Origin: an uncultured archaeon
Lineage (GTDB): Archaea > Halobacteriota > Methanosarcinia > Methanotrichales > Methanotrichaceae
Length of the DNA: 6,190 nucleotides
NCBI GenBank assembly: GCA_902385025.1
Contig: CABMDX010000024.1
Location: 1-6,190 of the forward strand
Direction: 5' to 3'
Positions 1 through 5,364 of this stretch are shown piece by piece. The notes below the pieces were generated by a model. It searched no databases. It saw nothing but the letters and a program-made list of their open reading frames with translations, and was not told the origin of the DNA. The position numbers and the translations under genes are program-made. Numbering within the stretch: the first letter of the stretch is position 1; each line of letters opens with the position of its first letter.

Positions 1-1398
1 CTGGCTGAGCCGAACCCTGCAGAGATAGGCCGACCGCTCTTCAACTCTGCTGCACTCCTGAGGAACGGCGATGTGGAGAGGAGCTTTCACAAGACCCTAC
101 TCCCCACCTATGACGTATTCGATGAGGACCGCTACTTTGAGCCTGCAAATCAGCCTCAGATCCTGGAGCTGAAAGGTGCGCGTCTTGGCATATCCATTTG
201 CGAGGACATATGGAACGATCGCGACTTCTGGAAACGCCGCCGCTACCACACCGATCCGGTGGAGGAGCTGGTAAAGGCGAATGCACGGGCCATCATCAAC
301 CTCTCAGCATCGCCCTTCACGATAGGAAAGCAAATGCACCGCGAGGCAATGCTAGCAGGCATCGCCCAAAAATACGGCATTCCGATCTTCTATATCAATC
401 AGGTAGGAGGAAACGACGATCTTGTCTTCGACGGCAGAAGCTGCGTTTTCGATGCCCGGGGCCATCTGGTGGCTCGCGCACGCGGCTTCGAGGAGGACCT
501 GATAGCAGTAGAGCTGGAAGATTTAGCCGGGACAATTGAAGAGGACGATTTTTCTCCAGAATCCGAGATATGGCGAGCCCTCGTTCTCGGCACCAGGGAT
601 TATGTGCATAAATGCGGCTTTTCCGATGTGCTGCTCGGACTTTCGGGTGGCATCGACTCGAGCCTTGTGGCTGCTGTGGCAGCCGAAGCCCTGGGGCCAG
701 AGAACGTGCTGGGCGTTCTTATGCCCTCGCCCTATACCAGCCGTGCCAGCATAGAGGACGCCGAGGCTGTGGCGAAGAGACTCGGTATCCGGACCATCTC
801 CATTGCCATCACGGATATCATGAGCTCCTTCGACCGGAAACTGGCTCTGCCCTTCCATGGCCGGGAGAAGGATGTGACCGAGGAGAACATACAGGCCCGC
901 ATTCGGGGCAACCTGCTCATGGCTCTGTCCAATAAATACGGCTCCGTGCTGCTCACCACCGGCAACAAATCTGAGATCGCAGTAGGCTACTGCACAATCT
1001 ACGGCGATATGTCAGGGGGCCTTGCGGTCATCTCAGATGTTCCCAAATCCATGGTCTACCGGCTGGCGAATTGGCTGAATAGCTCGCGAAGGCAGGAGAT
1101 TATCCCAGCCACGATCATAAGCAAAGCGCCTACGGCGGAGCTGCGCCCCGGCCAGACCGACCAGGATAGCCTGCCGGCCTATGAGGTTCTCGACCGGATT
1201 CTGGAGAAATATATTGAGCAACATCAATCCAAGGACGAGATCATCGCTCAGGGCATTGACGCGGAAACCGTGGCCAGGGTTTTGAGGCTGGTGAAGATCG
1301 CAGAGTTCAAGAGAAAACAGGCAGCTCCCGGCCTGAAGGTGACCGACAGGGCCTTTGGAAGCGGCTGGAGGATGCCCATCGCCTGCCGGGCGTGGTAG
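1..1398 (+). CDS. nadE: Glutamine-dependent NAD+ synthetase, 5'-truncated by window start
   Basis: Last step of NAD biosynthesis in the cytoplasm: deamido-NAD+ plus glutamine and ATP gives NAD+, glutamate, AMP and PPi. The frame is open from base 1 (GRPLFNSAALLRNGD precedes the first GTG at 73), so the real start lies upstream and 465 codons are visible. An N-terminal nitrilase-type glutaminase domain covers about window codons 1-180: the catalytic Lys is in FHKTLLP (K31) and the nucleophile Cys in ISICEDIW (C67); the first catalytic Glu should lie upstream of the window. The synthetase domain follows, with the PP-loop SGGIDSS (codons 215-221), TTGNKSE, and the conserved C-terminal block EFKRKQAAPGLKVTDRAFGS. 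The full-length family is about 550-590 residues, so roughly 100 are missing. Many archaea have only the short ammonia-dependent enzyme; this is the long type. The stop is TAG at 1396. No clear oligo-T terminator follows, and the next gene has its own TATA box. Confidence 0.96.
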   Translation: MAEPNPAEIGRPLFNSAALLRNGDVERSFHKTLLPTYDVFDEDRYFEPANQPQILELKGARLGISICEDIWNDRDFWKRRRYHTDPVEELVKANARAIINLSASPFTIGKQMHREAMLAGIAQKYGIPIFYINQVGGNDDLVFDGRSCVFDARGHLVARARGFEEDLIAVELEDLAGTIEEDDFSPESEIWRALVLGTRDYVHKCGFSDVLLGLSGGIDSSLVAAVAAEALGPENVLGVLMPSPYTSRASIEDAEAVAKRLGIRTISIAITDIMSSFDRKLALPFHGREKDVTEENIQARIRGNLLMALSNKYGSVLLTTGNKSEIAVGYCTIYGDMSGGLAVISDVPKSMVYRLANWLNSSRRQEIIPATIISKAPTAELRPGQTDQDSLPAYEVLDRILEKYIEQHQSKDEIIAQGIDAETVARVLRLVKIAEFKRKQAAPGLKVTDRAFGSGWRMPIACRAW

Positions 1399-1429
1399 AA
1401 TTGCCCATGCAGATAAAATTTGAGTGTTG

Positions 1430-1437
1430 TTTAAATA
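1430..1437 (+). promoter_or_regulatory. TATA box for the membrane-bound HTH gene
   Basis: TTTAAATA lies in an AT-rich stretch between nadE and the next gene and matches the archaeal TATA consensus well. Initiation usually falls about 25 bases downstream, here near 1458-1464, which is at or just before the ATG at 1464. This supports the 1464 start and suggests a leaderless or nearly leaderless mRNA, in keeping with the lack of a Shine-Dalgarno sequence there. Confidence 0.55.
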
Positions 1438-1463
1438 GATTCAGCCCATTAGACGGTTTTGCT

Positions 1464-2804
1464 ATGTTGAAGTCGAGCTTTCCCAGCAGGATGCTGTGTC
1501 GCCAAACCTTGGTCACAATAGTTTTTGTGGCGACAATGTTACTTGCTCCTGCGCTCGGAGCGGATGCATCCTATGCTCAGAAGATCATTTTAAATGTCTA
1601 TCTCGACAACACTGGAAAAGCCCTGGTGACAGGCTATGCCGAAAATGTGAGCGGCCTTGCCTTCCTGAATTCGTCTCAATATCGTTTGGAGAACGATACC
1701 CATCAGCTCTATGCCCTCACCGACGGCCTGACTACGAAGGTGGGCGATCTCTGGACTCTGAGGCTCAACTCCAGTGGAAGCTTCGACGATTACCGCATCA
1801 CCTTCTTCCTGCCGAGCGATATGCGCCTCGGAAAGATCAACACTTCAAAGGGCCTGGGATACCTTCTTTCCGCCTCCAACGAATCCATGGTGGCAGATGT
1901 GCAGGGATATGAGGTCGTGGATCCCAGGATATCCATTCAATATCAACAACCTCTGGAGGCCGGTCTTGGTACCACTGCGGTGCCGCCTCCCGGCTTCCCC
2001 GGAAGCGCCCCCCCAGGCCTTTTGCCCATCATTGCCGGAAGCTACATCAACCTCAACTGGCTTCTAACCGCTGTATCTCTATTGATTGCGATAGCAGTCC
2101 TGGCGTTCTTCGTGTGGCATAAAAGAATAGCACCATTCAAGAGCGGACCTCCGGCGGCAGAGATTTCGATTTCTGGATCGCAAGAGACGGCCCCCACTTC
2201 CGCGGCTGAAGGCCCTGAACATGATAAGGCCGCAAATCCTTCATCGGGCCCCAATACCGCCCCAATCGGGGCTCCGTCATCCCCAGAAGCTCTTTTTACA
2301 GGCCCTGCAGATGACGGAGTGTACCTGGCAGAATCTCAGGAAGGCATTCCCTCTCAAGAGGATCTGGCGCAAAAACCACCAGAATCGCTGCAAGAAGGCT
2401 TGTCCTCTGCTCGCGAGCCACTCGATATGCGGTCTGAGGCCATGCTAACCCCCACAGAATCTCATGAATCCGGTTCGGAGGAAGATCTACCTGAAGTCGG
2501 CTCTGTGAAGGAGGGCTTCGGAACCGGTGCGGCCCAAAAGAATGAGATAGCGGTTAGCAGCGAGATGGAGGCCGTGATGCAGACTCTTACTGCCAGAGAG
2601 AATGCGGTAATGAAGACCCTTATAGATCATGGCGGCAGAATGACGCAGGCAGATATCCGATATGAAACAGGAACTCCGAAATCCTCTCTTACAGGAATTT
2701 TGATCTCCCTTGAGCGCAGAAAGTTAATAACAAAGAAAGAATGGGGCAGGACCAATATAATTGAACTTTCTGAGTGGTTCTTATCTAAAAAAGAACGTTC
2801 TTAG
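1464..2804 (+). CDS. Membrane-anchored winged-HTH regulator with secreted-type ectodomain
   Basis: Probable one-component trans-membrane transcription regulator of 446 residues; the family is not named with certainty. Domain order: signal sequence (about 1-38, hydrophobic core 15-30); extracytoplasmic domain 41-161, beta-rich in character, with six N-glycosylation sequons (N61, N69, N77, N102, N126, N139); Pro/Gly-rich stalk 162-195; one membrane helix 196-218 followed by positive WHKR; acidic, Ser/Pro/Glu-rich cytoplasmic linker about 222-365; winged helix-turn-helix 371-446, with a recognition-helix segment KSSLTGILISLERRKLI and wing around TKKEWGRTNIIEL. The fold resembles MarR-like C-terminal domains of archaeal membrane-bound regulators. 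The frame is open back to 1392, overlapping nadE, but the TATA box at 1430 and the signal peptide position favour ATG 1464; ATG 1491 is an alternative. The ectodomain is paralogous to the protein at 4686. The ligand and target promoters are unknown. Confidence 0.82.
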   Translation: MLKSSFPSRMLCRQTLVTIVFVATMLLAPALGADASYAQKIILNVYLDNTGKALVTGYAENVSGLAFLNSSQYRLENDTHQLYALTDGLTTKVGDLWTLRLNSSGSFDDYRITFFLPSDMRLGKINTSKGLGYLLSASNESMVADVQGYEVVDPRISIQYQQPLEAGLGTTAVPPPGFPGSAPPGLLPIIAGSYINLNWLLTAVSLLIAIAVLAFFVWHKRIAPFKSGPPAAEISISGSQETAPTSAAEGPEHDKAANPSSGPNTAPIGAPSSPEALFTGPADDGVYLAESQEGIPSQEDLAQKPPESLQEGLSSAREPLDMRSEAMLTPTESHESGSEEDLPEVGSVKEGFGTGAAQKNEIAVSSEMEAVMQTLTARENAVMKTLIDHGGRMTQADIRYETGTPKSSLTGILISLERRKLITKKEWGRTNIIELSEWFLSKKERS

Positions 2805-2810
2805 TTGTTA

Positions 2811-2820
2811 TTCCTTTTTT
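2811..2820 (+). terminator. Oligo-T terminator after the HTH gene
   Basis: TTCCTTTTTT begins six bases after the TAG at 2802-2804. Runs of T are sufficient for archaeal RNA polymerase termination. A perfect 12-base palindrome AAGAACGTTCTT (2791-2802) overlaps the end of the gene and could add a short stem, but it has no loop of its own. This separates the HTH gene from the following gene as a transcription unit. Confidence 0.5.
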
Positions 2821-2835
2821 ACCACCGTTTCCCTC

Positions 2836-2871
2836 CTATCGTTCGTTCACCTCTAGACTTTTCTATCGTTC
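2836..2871 (+). repeat. CTATCGTTC direct repeat upstream of NMT-repeat gene
   Basis: The 9-mer CTATCGTTC occurs at 2836-2844 and again at 2863-2871, offset by 27 bases. The core CGTTC occurs once more at 2844-2848 and within the palindrome at 2796-2800. The location between the HTH terminator and the following start codon fits a regulator binding site, possibly for the HTH protein just upstream, but nothing shows this directly. No clear TATA box is seen in 2821-3004; CTTTTCTA (2858-2865) is a weak candidate. Confidence 0.3.
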
Positions 2872-2992
2872 AAGTGCAATGTGGTTTTGTCGGACGGCCC
2901 AATTTAGCGCCTGTCCAGAATGGGTAAGCAGAGTGTGGATTGTAACAGCAGAATGTGGAGATGAAATGAAAAATCAGTGTGTTAGGACTTAT

Positions 2993-2997
2993 GAGGT
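2993..2997 (+). promoter_or_regulatory. Shine-Dalgarno site deciding the 3005 start
   Basis: GAGGT matches the archaeal anti-Shine-Dalgarno sequence and sits seven bases before the ATG at 3005. A competing GGAG (2957-2960) lies five bases before an in-frame ATG at 2966. The 3005 site is preferred because only that start places the signal peptide at the very N-terminus. Confidence 0.55.
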
Positions 2998-3004
2998 TGC
3001 TGGA

Positions 3005-3655
3005 ATGAAGTTTAAGGTTGCTTTAATCTCGCTAGCCGTTGTCTGCCTTCTTATGGCACCGGCTCTCTCGATGCCATCGGGCAAAGGTGACAATGGTGGC
3101 TATAGAGGATGTGCCGACGGAAAAAATCCTTTGCTTGGTAATCTGACACGCGAACAGCTTGATAACATGACCCTCAAACAGTTCAAGGATCTGCAAAGCA
3201 ACGCGTCCTGCAATAGGACTGGCTGCCCCCTCGAAATGGCCGGATCAAGTCAACCCAATGGTCAGCTTGGAGCAAATCCAGGCCCCAATGGCGGCCATGG
3301 AATGAATGGTTTCGGAATGGACCGTAGATACGGCCCGGCTGACGGAGCAAGCGGATCAGACATGCTCCTCTTAATGGGCGACCTCAAGGCAGACAAGCTT
3401 CGGAATATGACCATCAATCAGATCCTGGAGCTCAAGAAAACGAAGATGCAGCAAATGGACAATATGACACCAGACCAGATCAATGAGCTGCGCCACAAGA
3501 AGCTAGACGAAGTGAATAATATGACATTAAGCCAGATAAACGCGGCACGCAATGAATCAAGAGAGGTGGCGAGCATCCTGGATATGGTCGGAATGAAGAG
3601 AGGGGCACCGGAACACAATGCAAGGACCTGGATTCCTCAAAGACCTGAGCAATAA
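3005..3655 (+). CDS. Secreted protein with 19-residue Asn-Met-Thr repeats
   Basis: Not a recognised family. The 216-residue product begins with a clear signal peptide (MKFK, then a hydrophobic stretch to about residue 20, likely cleavage near ALS). No second membrane segment or C-terminal anchor is visible, so export and release or surface association is likely. A Cys-containing N-terminal part has Cys at 36, 69 and 74; a Gly/Asn-rich, flexible stretch follows (about 80-118). The C-terminal half holds three tandem 19-residue units (131-149, 150-168, 169-187), each with NMT followed by a Q-(I/L)-rich helix-like segment; a fourth copy lies at 51-69. Eight Asn-X-Ser/Thr sequons (46, 54, 66, 70, 134, 153, 172, 183) suggest heavy N-glycosylation. 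The frame is open upstream to an ATG at 2879, but Shine-Dalgarno and signal peptide favour 3005. Function is unknown; a cell-envelope or matrix role is inference. Confidence 0.8.
   Translation: MKFKVALISLAVVCLLMAPALSMPSGKGDNGGYRGCADGKNPLLGNLTREQLDNMTLKQFKDLQSNASCNRTGCPLEMAGSSQPNGQLGANPGPNGGHGMNGFGMDRRYGPADGASGSDMLLLMGDLKADKLRNMTINQILELKKTKMQQMDNMTPDQINELRHKKLDEVNNMTLSQINAARNESREVASILDMVGMKRGAPEHNARTWIPQRPEQ
3155..3565 (+). repeat. Coding repeats: one separate plus three tandem 19-residue units
   Basis: In-frame protein repeat with consensus roughly (x)2-(D/N/R)-N-M-T-x-x-Q-(I/F)-x-x-L/A, followed by charged residues. Copy 1 is at 3155-3211; copies 2-4 are tandem at 3395-3565 with an exact 57-base period (NMT Asn residues 134, 153, 172). 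The DNA copies have diverged, so these are old protein repeats rather than a recent slippage array. Confidence 0.75.
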
Positions 3656-3665
3656 AATCAACCTG

Positions 3666-3686
3666 TAAAACCTTACAATGGTTTTA
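3666..3686 (+). terminator. Short stem-loop just after the NMT-repeat gene
   Basis: TAAAACC (3666-3672) pairs with GGTTTTA (3680-3686) around a seven-base loop, ten bases after the TAA stop. The position suits a 3'-end or termination structure, but no oligo-T run follows it, so the role is uncertain. Confidence 0.3.
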
Positions 3687-3704
3687 ACCCTCAAACAAAA
3701 AGAG

Positions 3705-3741
3705 GGGGGATGACGGCCGGGCTTATTGCCGGCCATCTCCC
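3705..3741 (+). other. Strong GC-rich stem-loop in intergenic region
   Basis: GGCCGG (3715-3720) pairs with CCGGCC (3729-3734) around an eight-base loop. GGGGGAT (3705-3711) pairs with ATCTCCC (3735-3741) with one G-U wobble, leaving a three-base bulge GAC (3712-3714). The 13 pairs make it the most stable structure noticed between genes. It could be a 3'-end protecting structure, part of a small RNA, or a DNA-level site; no T run follows it. Confidence 0.5.
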
Positions 3742-3790
3742 AGGTTTCATGAGGCCCGTCGGGCGGGCGCATAAGGACTGAGCAATTAGT

Positions 3791-3815
3791 CTTTTAAATT
3801 AAGAAGGCATAAATA
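3791..3815 (+). promoter_or_regulatory. Candidate TATA boxes for the 3959-5162 operon
   Basis: CTTTTAAATT (3791-3800) and CATAAATA (3808-3815) are both acceptable archaeal TATA elements. Initiation would fall near 3820 or 3838, giving a leader of roughly 120-140 bases before the ATG at 3959. Which one is used cannot be told from sequence. Confidence 0.4.
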
Positions 3816-3825
3816 GAAGACCGAT

Positions 3826-3849
3826 CTCCATCGCAAAGGCGATTTGGAG
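3826..3849 (+). other. Leader stem-loop before the secreted-protein operon
   Basis: CTCC-ATCGC (3826-3834) pairs with GCGAT (3839-3843) and GGAG (3846-3849) around the loop AAAG, with a two-base TT bulge. It would lie at the 5' end of the transcript if the TATA at 3791 is used. It does not match a riboswitch class that I recognise. Confidence 0.4.
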
Positions 3850-3876
3850 CTTATGATTAGCTGGCAATGGCCTGTA

Positions 3877-3937
3877 GAAAAGGCAAGTCTCGAAGGTCGG
3901 ACAGAGTGATTATGAGGAAAAGGCCTAAGGGTCGGAC
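3877..3937 (+). repeat. Duplicated GAAAAGGC...GGTCGGAC leader unit
   Basis: GAAAAGGC occurs at 3877-3884 and 3917-3924; GTCGGAC occurs at 3896-3902 and 3931-3937, each preceded by purine-GG context (AAGGTCGGAC and AGGGTCGGAC). The two units are about 40 bases long and differ by a five-base shortening in the second. A third GTCGGAC lies at 2889-2895, upstream of the NMT-repeat gene. This may be a protein-binding site in DNA or a repeated RNA element. Confidence 0.45.
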
Positions 3938-3958
3938 GTTATTGGCAGGCGAATCCTG

Positions 3959-4663
3959 ATGATTGATATTTGCAGAGGAGCTTTATACGCGGGGCTGGCG
4001 GGTTTGTTGTTCTTAGGTCTGACCGGCATGTGCCTTGCAGATCCGAATCAGAACCGAAGCATGATTGATGAGAATATCGCGCGAATGTGCCCCAGTGGAG
4101 AAGAAGGAATCGGTTGCAGGCAGAATGCGGGTTTTCCGATGGGAGTTCCAGTGGAGGTCCTGCAAAGCGGACATGGATTTGCCTTTAAGGGCAATGAATC
4201 TCATGTCTTCAGGCTGAATGTAGAGGCTCTTCAGCCCCTTGAGCCTGATCATATTAGAAGCCTGCTGGCCTCCAATAAGAGCCTGGAGGAGATACGCAGC
4301 GAAATTCTAACAGACAAAGGAAGTGTGACATATCGCGGCAGTATGATGCTGGACAAAAGCATCTATCCTCTGACGGGAATAGAGGCTTCCACAACAGAAG
4401 ACAATTCAATGGTGCTGAAAGCAAATCTGGCCGAAATCGACATGATGTCATATGGTGATGGCAATCAGATGGAAAGTGAGACAGAGACTGTCGGAACCAT
4501 CAGCATGACCATATCTCCCTCGAACGGCAGCATGATCGGAAAGGGGGAGCTGAACCTTCGTCAGGGCACGCAAGCAGGACAATATTCCATCCTTCTTGAA
4601 ATGGAGCCACGCAGGCACGACAAAGATATGAAGCCTCCTGAGGAAAGAGGCCCGGATAGATAG
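3959..4663 (+). CDS. Secreted protein of unknown function, operon with sensor paralogue
   Basis: Not recognised. The 234-residue product has an N-terminal signal sequence (hydrophobic 8-24, likely cleavage after CLA at 27, before DPN) and no further membrane segment. The segment before Met25-Cys26 does not fit a lipobox well. After cleavage there are two cysteines in MCPSGEEGIGC (44 and 53), which could form a disulfide. A helix-like stretch 93-116 (EPDHIRSLLASNKSLEEIR) resembles short motifs common in methanosarcinal secreted proteins; from about 120 on the sequence is Ser/Thr/Met-rich with likely beta strands, ending in a charged tail (MKPPEERGPDR). Four sequons (N32, N79, N106, N189). ATG 3959 is the first in-frame start giving the signal peptide; no Shine-Dalgarno is evident. 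Only 22 bases separate it from the gene at 4686, so the two are probably co-transcribed. Cell-surface or extracellular role is inferred. Confidence 0.78.
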   Translation: MIDICRGALYAGLAGLLFLGLTGMCLADPNQNRSMIDENIARMCPSGEEGIGCRQNAGFPMGVPVEVLQSGHGFAFKGNESHVFRLNVEALQPLEPDHIRSLLASNKSLEEIRSEILTDKGSVTYRGSMMLDKSIYPLTGIEASTTEDNSMVLKANLAEIDMMSYGDGNQMESETETVGTISMTISPSNGSMIGKGELNLRQGTQAGQYSILLEMEPRRHDKDMKPPEERGPDR

Positions 4664-4685
4664 TCTCTGAGCATTTCGGCTCTAA

Positions 4686-5162
4686 ATGGAGGTAGCTGCG
4701 ATTCACAGATCATTATTCAAGCTGACGGGCCTGACCATAGCTTTGCTTTTGATCATCCCCTTTGCGGCCAGTGGTCAGTCAGGTCAGCTCTTTCTGAATG
4801 TCTATGTGGATGACAGCAGCGCCAGGAAGGCGCTTGTGGTCGGCAACATGGATGATCCCTCCGGCCTTGCTTTTCTGAACTCCTCAGAGCATATCTACGA
4901 GGAGAACGGCCAGCTTTATGCCGCTACAGATTCTCTTTTAAAGGAGGATGATCTGGGCTGGAAGCTTGATTTTCCGGTTAGCGGCCATTATGATGAGTAT
5001 CATGCAGTCTTCTACATTCCCGGCGGATATGAGCTCCGCCAGATCAATTGCTCACAGGGTTTGGAGGTTCTCTCTTCAAGCTACAATGGCACTCTGGTGC
5101 TGGATGTGCAGGGCTTCGACCTTATCGATCCTGCGGTCAGCCTGAGCTATCGGGCTGCATGA
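4686..5162 (+). CDS. Secreted stand-alone paralogue of the HTH protein ectodomain
   Basis: The 158-residue product has a signal peptide (hydrophobic LTGLTIALLLIIPFA, about 13-27, cleavage near AASG) and then a single domain, residues 35-156, that aligns end to end with ectodomain residues 41-161 of the regulator at 1464. Shared blocks include LNVY, KAL, SGLAFLNSS, QLYA-TD, the FDDY/YDEY region, IN-S-GL, DVQG and DP--S--Y; a hand count gives about 40-45% identity. It stops right where the homologue enters its stalk, and lacks membrane helix, linker and DNA-binding domain. Three sequons (N66, N121, N134) partly coincide with those of the paralogue; one Cys (C122) is unpaired. It follows the 3959 gene by 22 bases, likely one operon. 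It may be a soluble ligand-binding partner, decoy or envelope protein; none of these is shown. The start is 4686 by codon, but see the Shine-Dalgarno at 4688. Confidence 0.82.
   Translation: MEVAAIHRSLFKLTGLTIALLLIIPFAASGQSGQLFLNVYVDDSSARKALVVGNMDDPSGLAFLNSSEHIYEENGQLYAATDSLLKEDDLGWKLDFPVSGHYDEYHAVFYIPGGYELRQINCSQGLEVLSSSYNGTLVLDVQGFDLIDPAVSLSYRAA
4688..4693 (+). promoter_or_regulatory. GGAGGT Shine-Dalgarno located inside the annotated N-terminus
   Basis: A perfect GGAGGT overlaps the third base of the ATG at 4686. Seven bases after it, in frame, stands ATT (4701-4703), not ATG, GTG or TTG. If the site is functional, translation would start at ATT, removing MEVAA and giving a tidier signal peptide. 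The ATG at 4686 itself has no Shine-Dalgarno in front. Confidence 0.35.
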
Positions 5163-5202
5163 ATAAAGCTATACTTCCCTTTAATTGCGTCCTTTCTATA
5201 GA

Positions 5203-5212
5203 TTTCTTTTTT
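5203..5212 (+). terminator. Oligo-T terminator ending the secreted-protein operon
   Basis: TTTCTTTTTT lies 41 bases after the TGA at 5160 in a T-rich stretch. This is a typical archaeal termination signal and separates the operon from the PII gene. Confidence 0.55.
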
Positions 5213-5299
5213 AAGCGCATCTCCTCTTATTTTGTCTTAATATAGACCAGTGCCTTCAGTTCGATTCCTACGACCTCCGCCCTTCCACTCAAATGGTTT

Positions 5300-5307
5300 C
5301 ATATATC
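5300..5307 (+). promoter_or_regulatory. TATA box for the NifI1/PII gene
   Basis: CATATATC sits about 65 bases before the ATG at 5365, so transcription would begin near 5330 with a leader of about 35 bases carrying GGAG (5352-5355). A second possible box, TTAATATA at 5237-5244, would give a leader of about 100 bases. Either way the gene appears to have its own promoter. Confidence 0.45.
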
Positions 5308-5364
5308 CACAGCAATATTTTTGAGAACAACAAGATGTATCGGCACTCAACGGAGATTTGATCG

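Larger units (their letters stand above)
3656..3958 (+). other. 303-base non-coding region with stem-loops and leader
   Basis: No convincing gene. In order it holds a 7-bp stem-loop (3666-3686), a strong GC-rich stem-loop (3705-3741), a GC-rich patch (3751-3771), two TATA candidates (CTTTTAAATT 3791-3800 and CATAAATA 3808-3815), and a probable leader with a stem-loop (3826-3849) and a duplicated GAAAAGGC...GGTCGGAC unit (3877-3937). No Shine-Dalgarno sequence is obvious before the ATG at 3959. The longest ATG-started frame noticed (3749) has only ten codons. Confidence 0.6.

Noticed and set aside
523..968. Overlapping minus-strand open frames inside nadE
   Set aside because: They lie opposite strongly conserved synthetase motifs and show no protein features of their own.
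1392..1463. Upstream extension of the HTH gene to GTG 1392 or ATG 1407, overlapping nadE
   Set aside because: It would bury the signal peptide and contain the TATA box at 1430; no Shine-Dalgarno supports either codon.
2791..2802. Palindrome AAGAACGTTCTT as an operator or attachment site
   Set aside because: It overlaps the last codons of the HTH gene, is only 12 bases long, and has no second copy that I could find.
2879..3004. Upstream extension of the NMT-repeat protein to ATG 2879 or 2966
   Set aside because: The added residues look non-coding, the signal peptide starts cleanly at 3005 and GAGGT is correctly spaced there. ATG 2966 with GGAG remains a minor possibility.
3710..3962. C/D-box guide RNA from TGATGA and CTGA matches in the intergenic region
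   Set aside because: The boxes are not paired in the required order and spacing, and the TGATGA overlaps the start codon at 3959.
4019..4039. Possible lipobox (TGMC) in the 3959 protein
   Set aside because: The residue before Cys is Met, not Gly, Ala or Ser, and the A-x-A-like site after CLA explains the signal peptide better.
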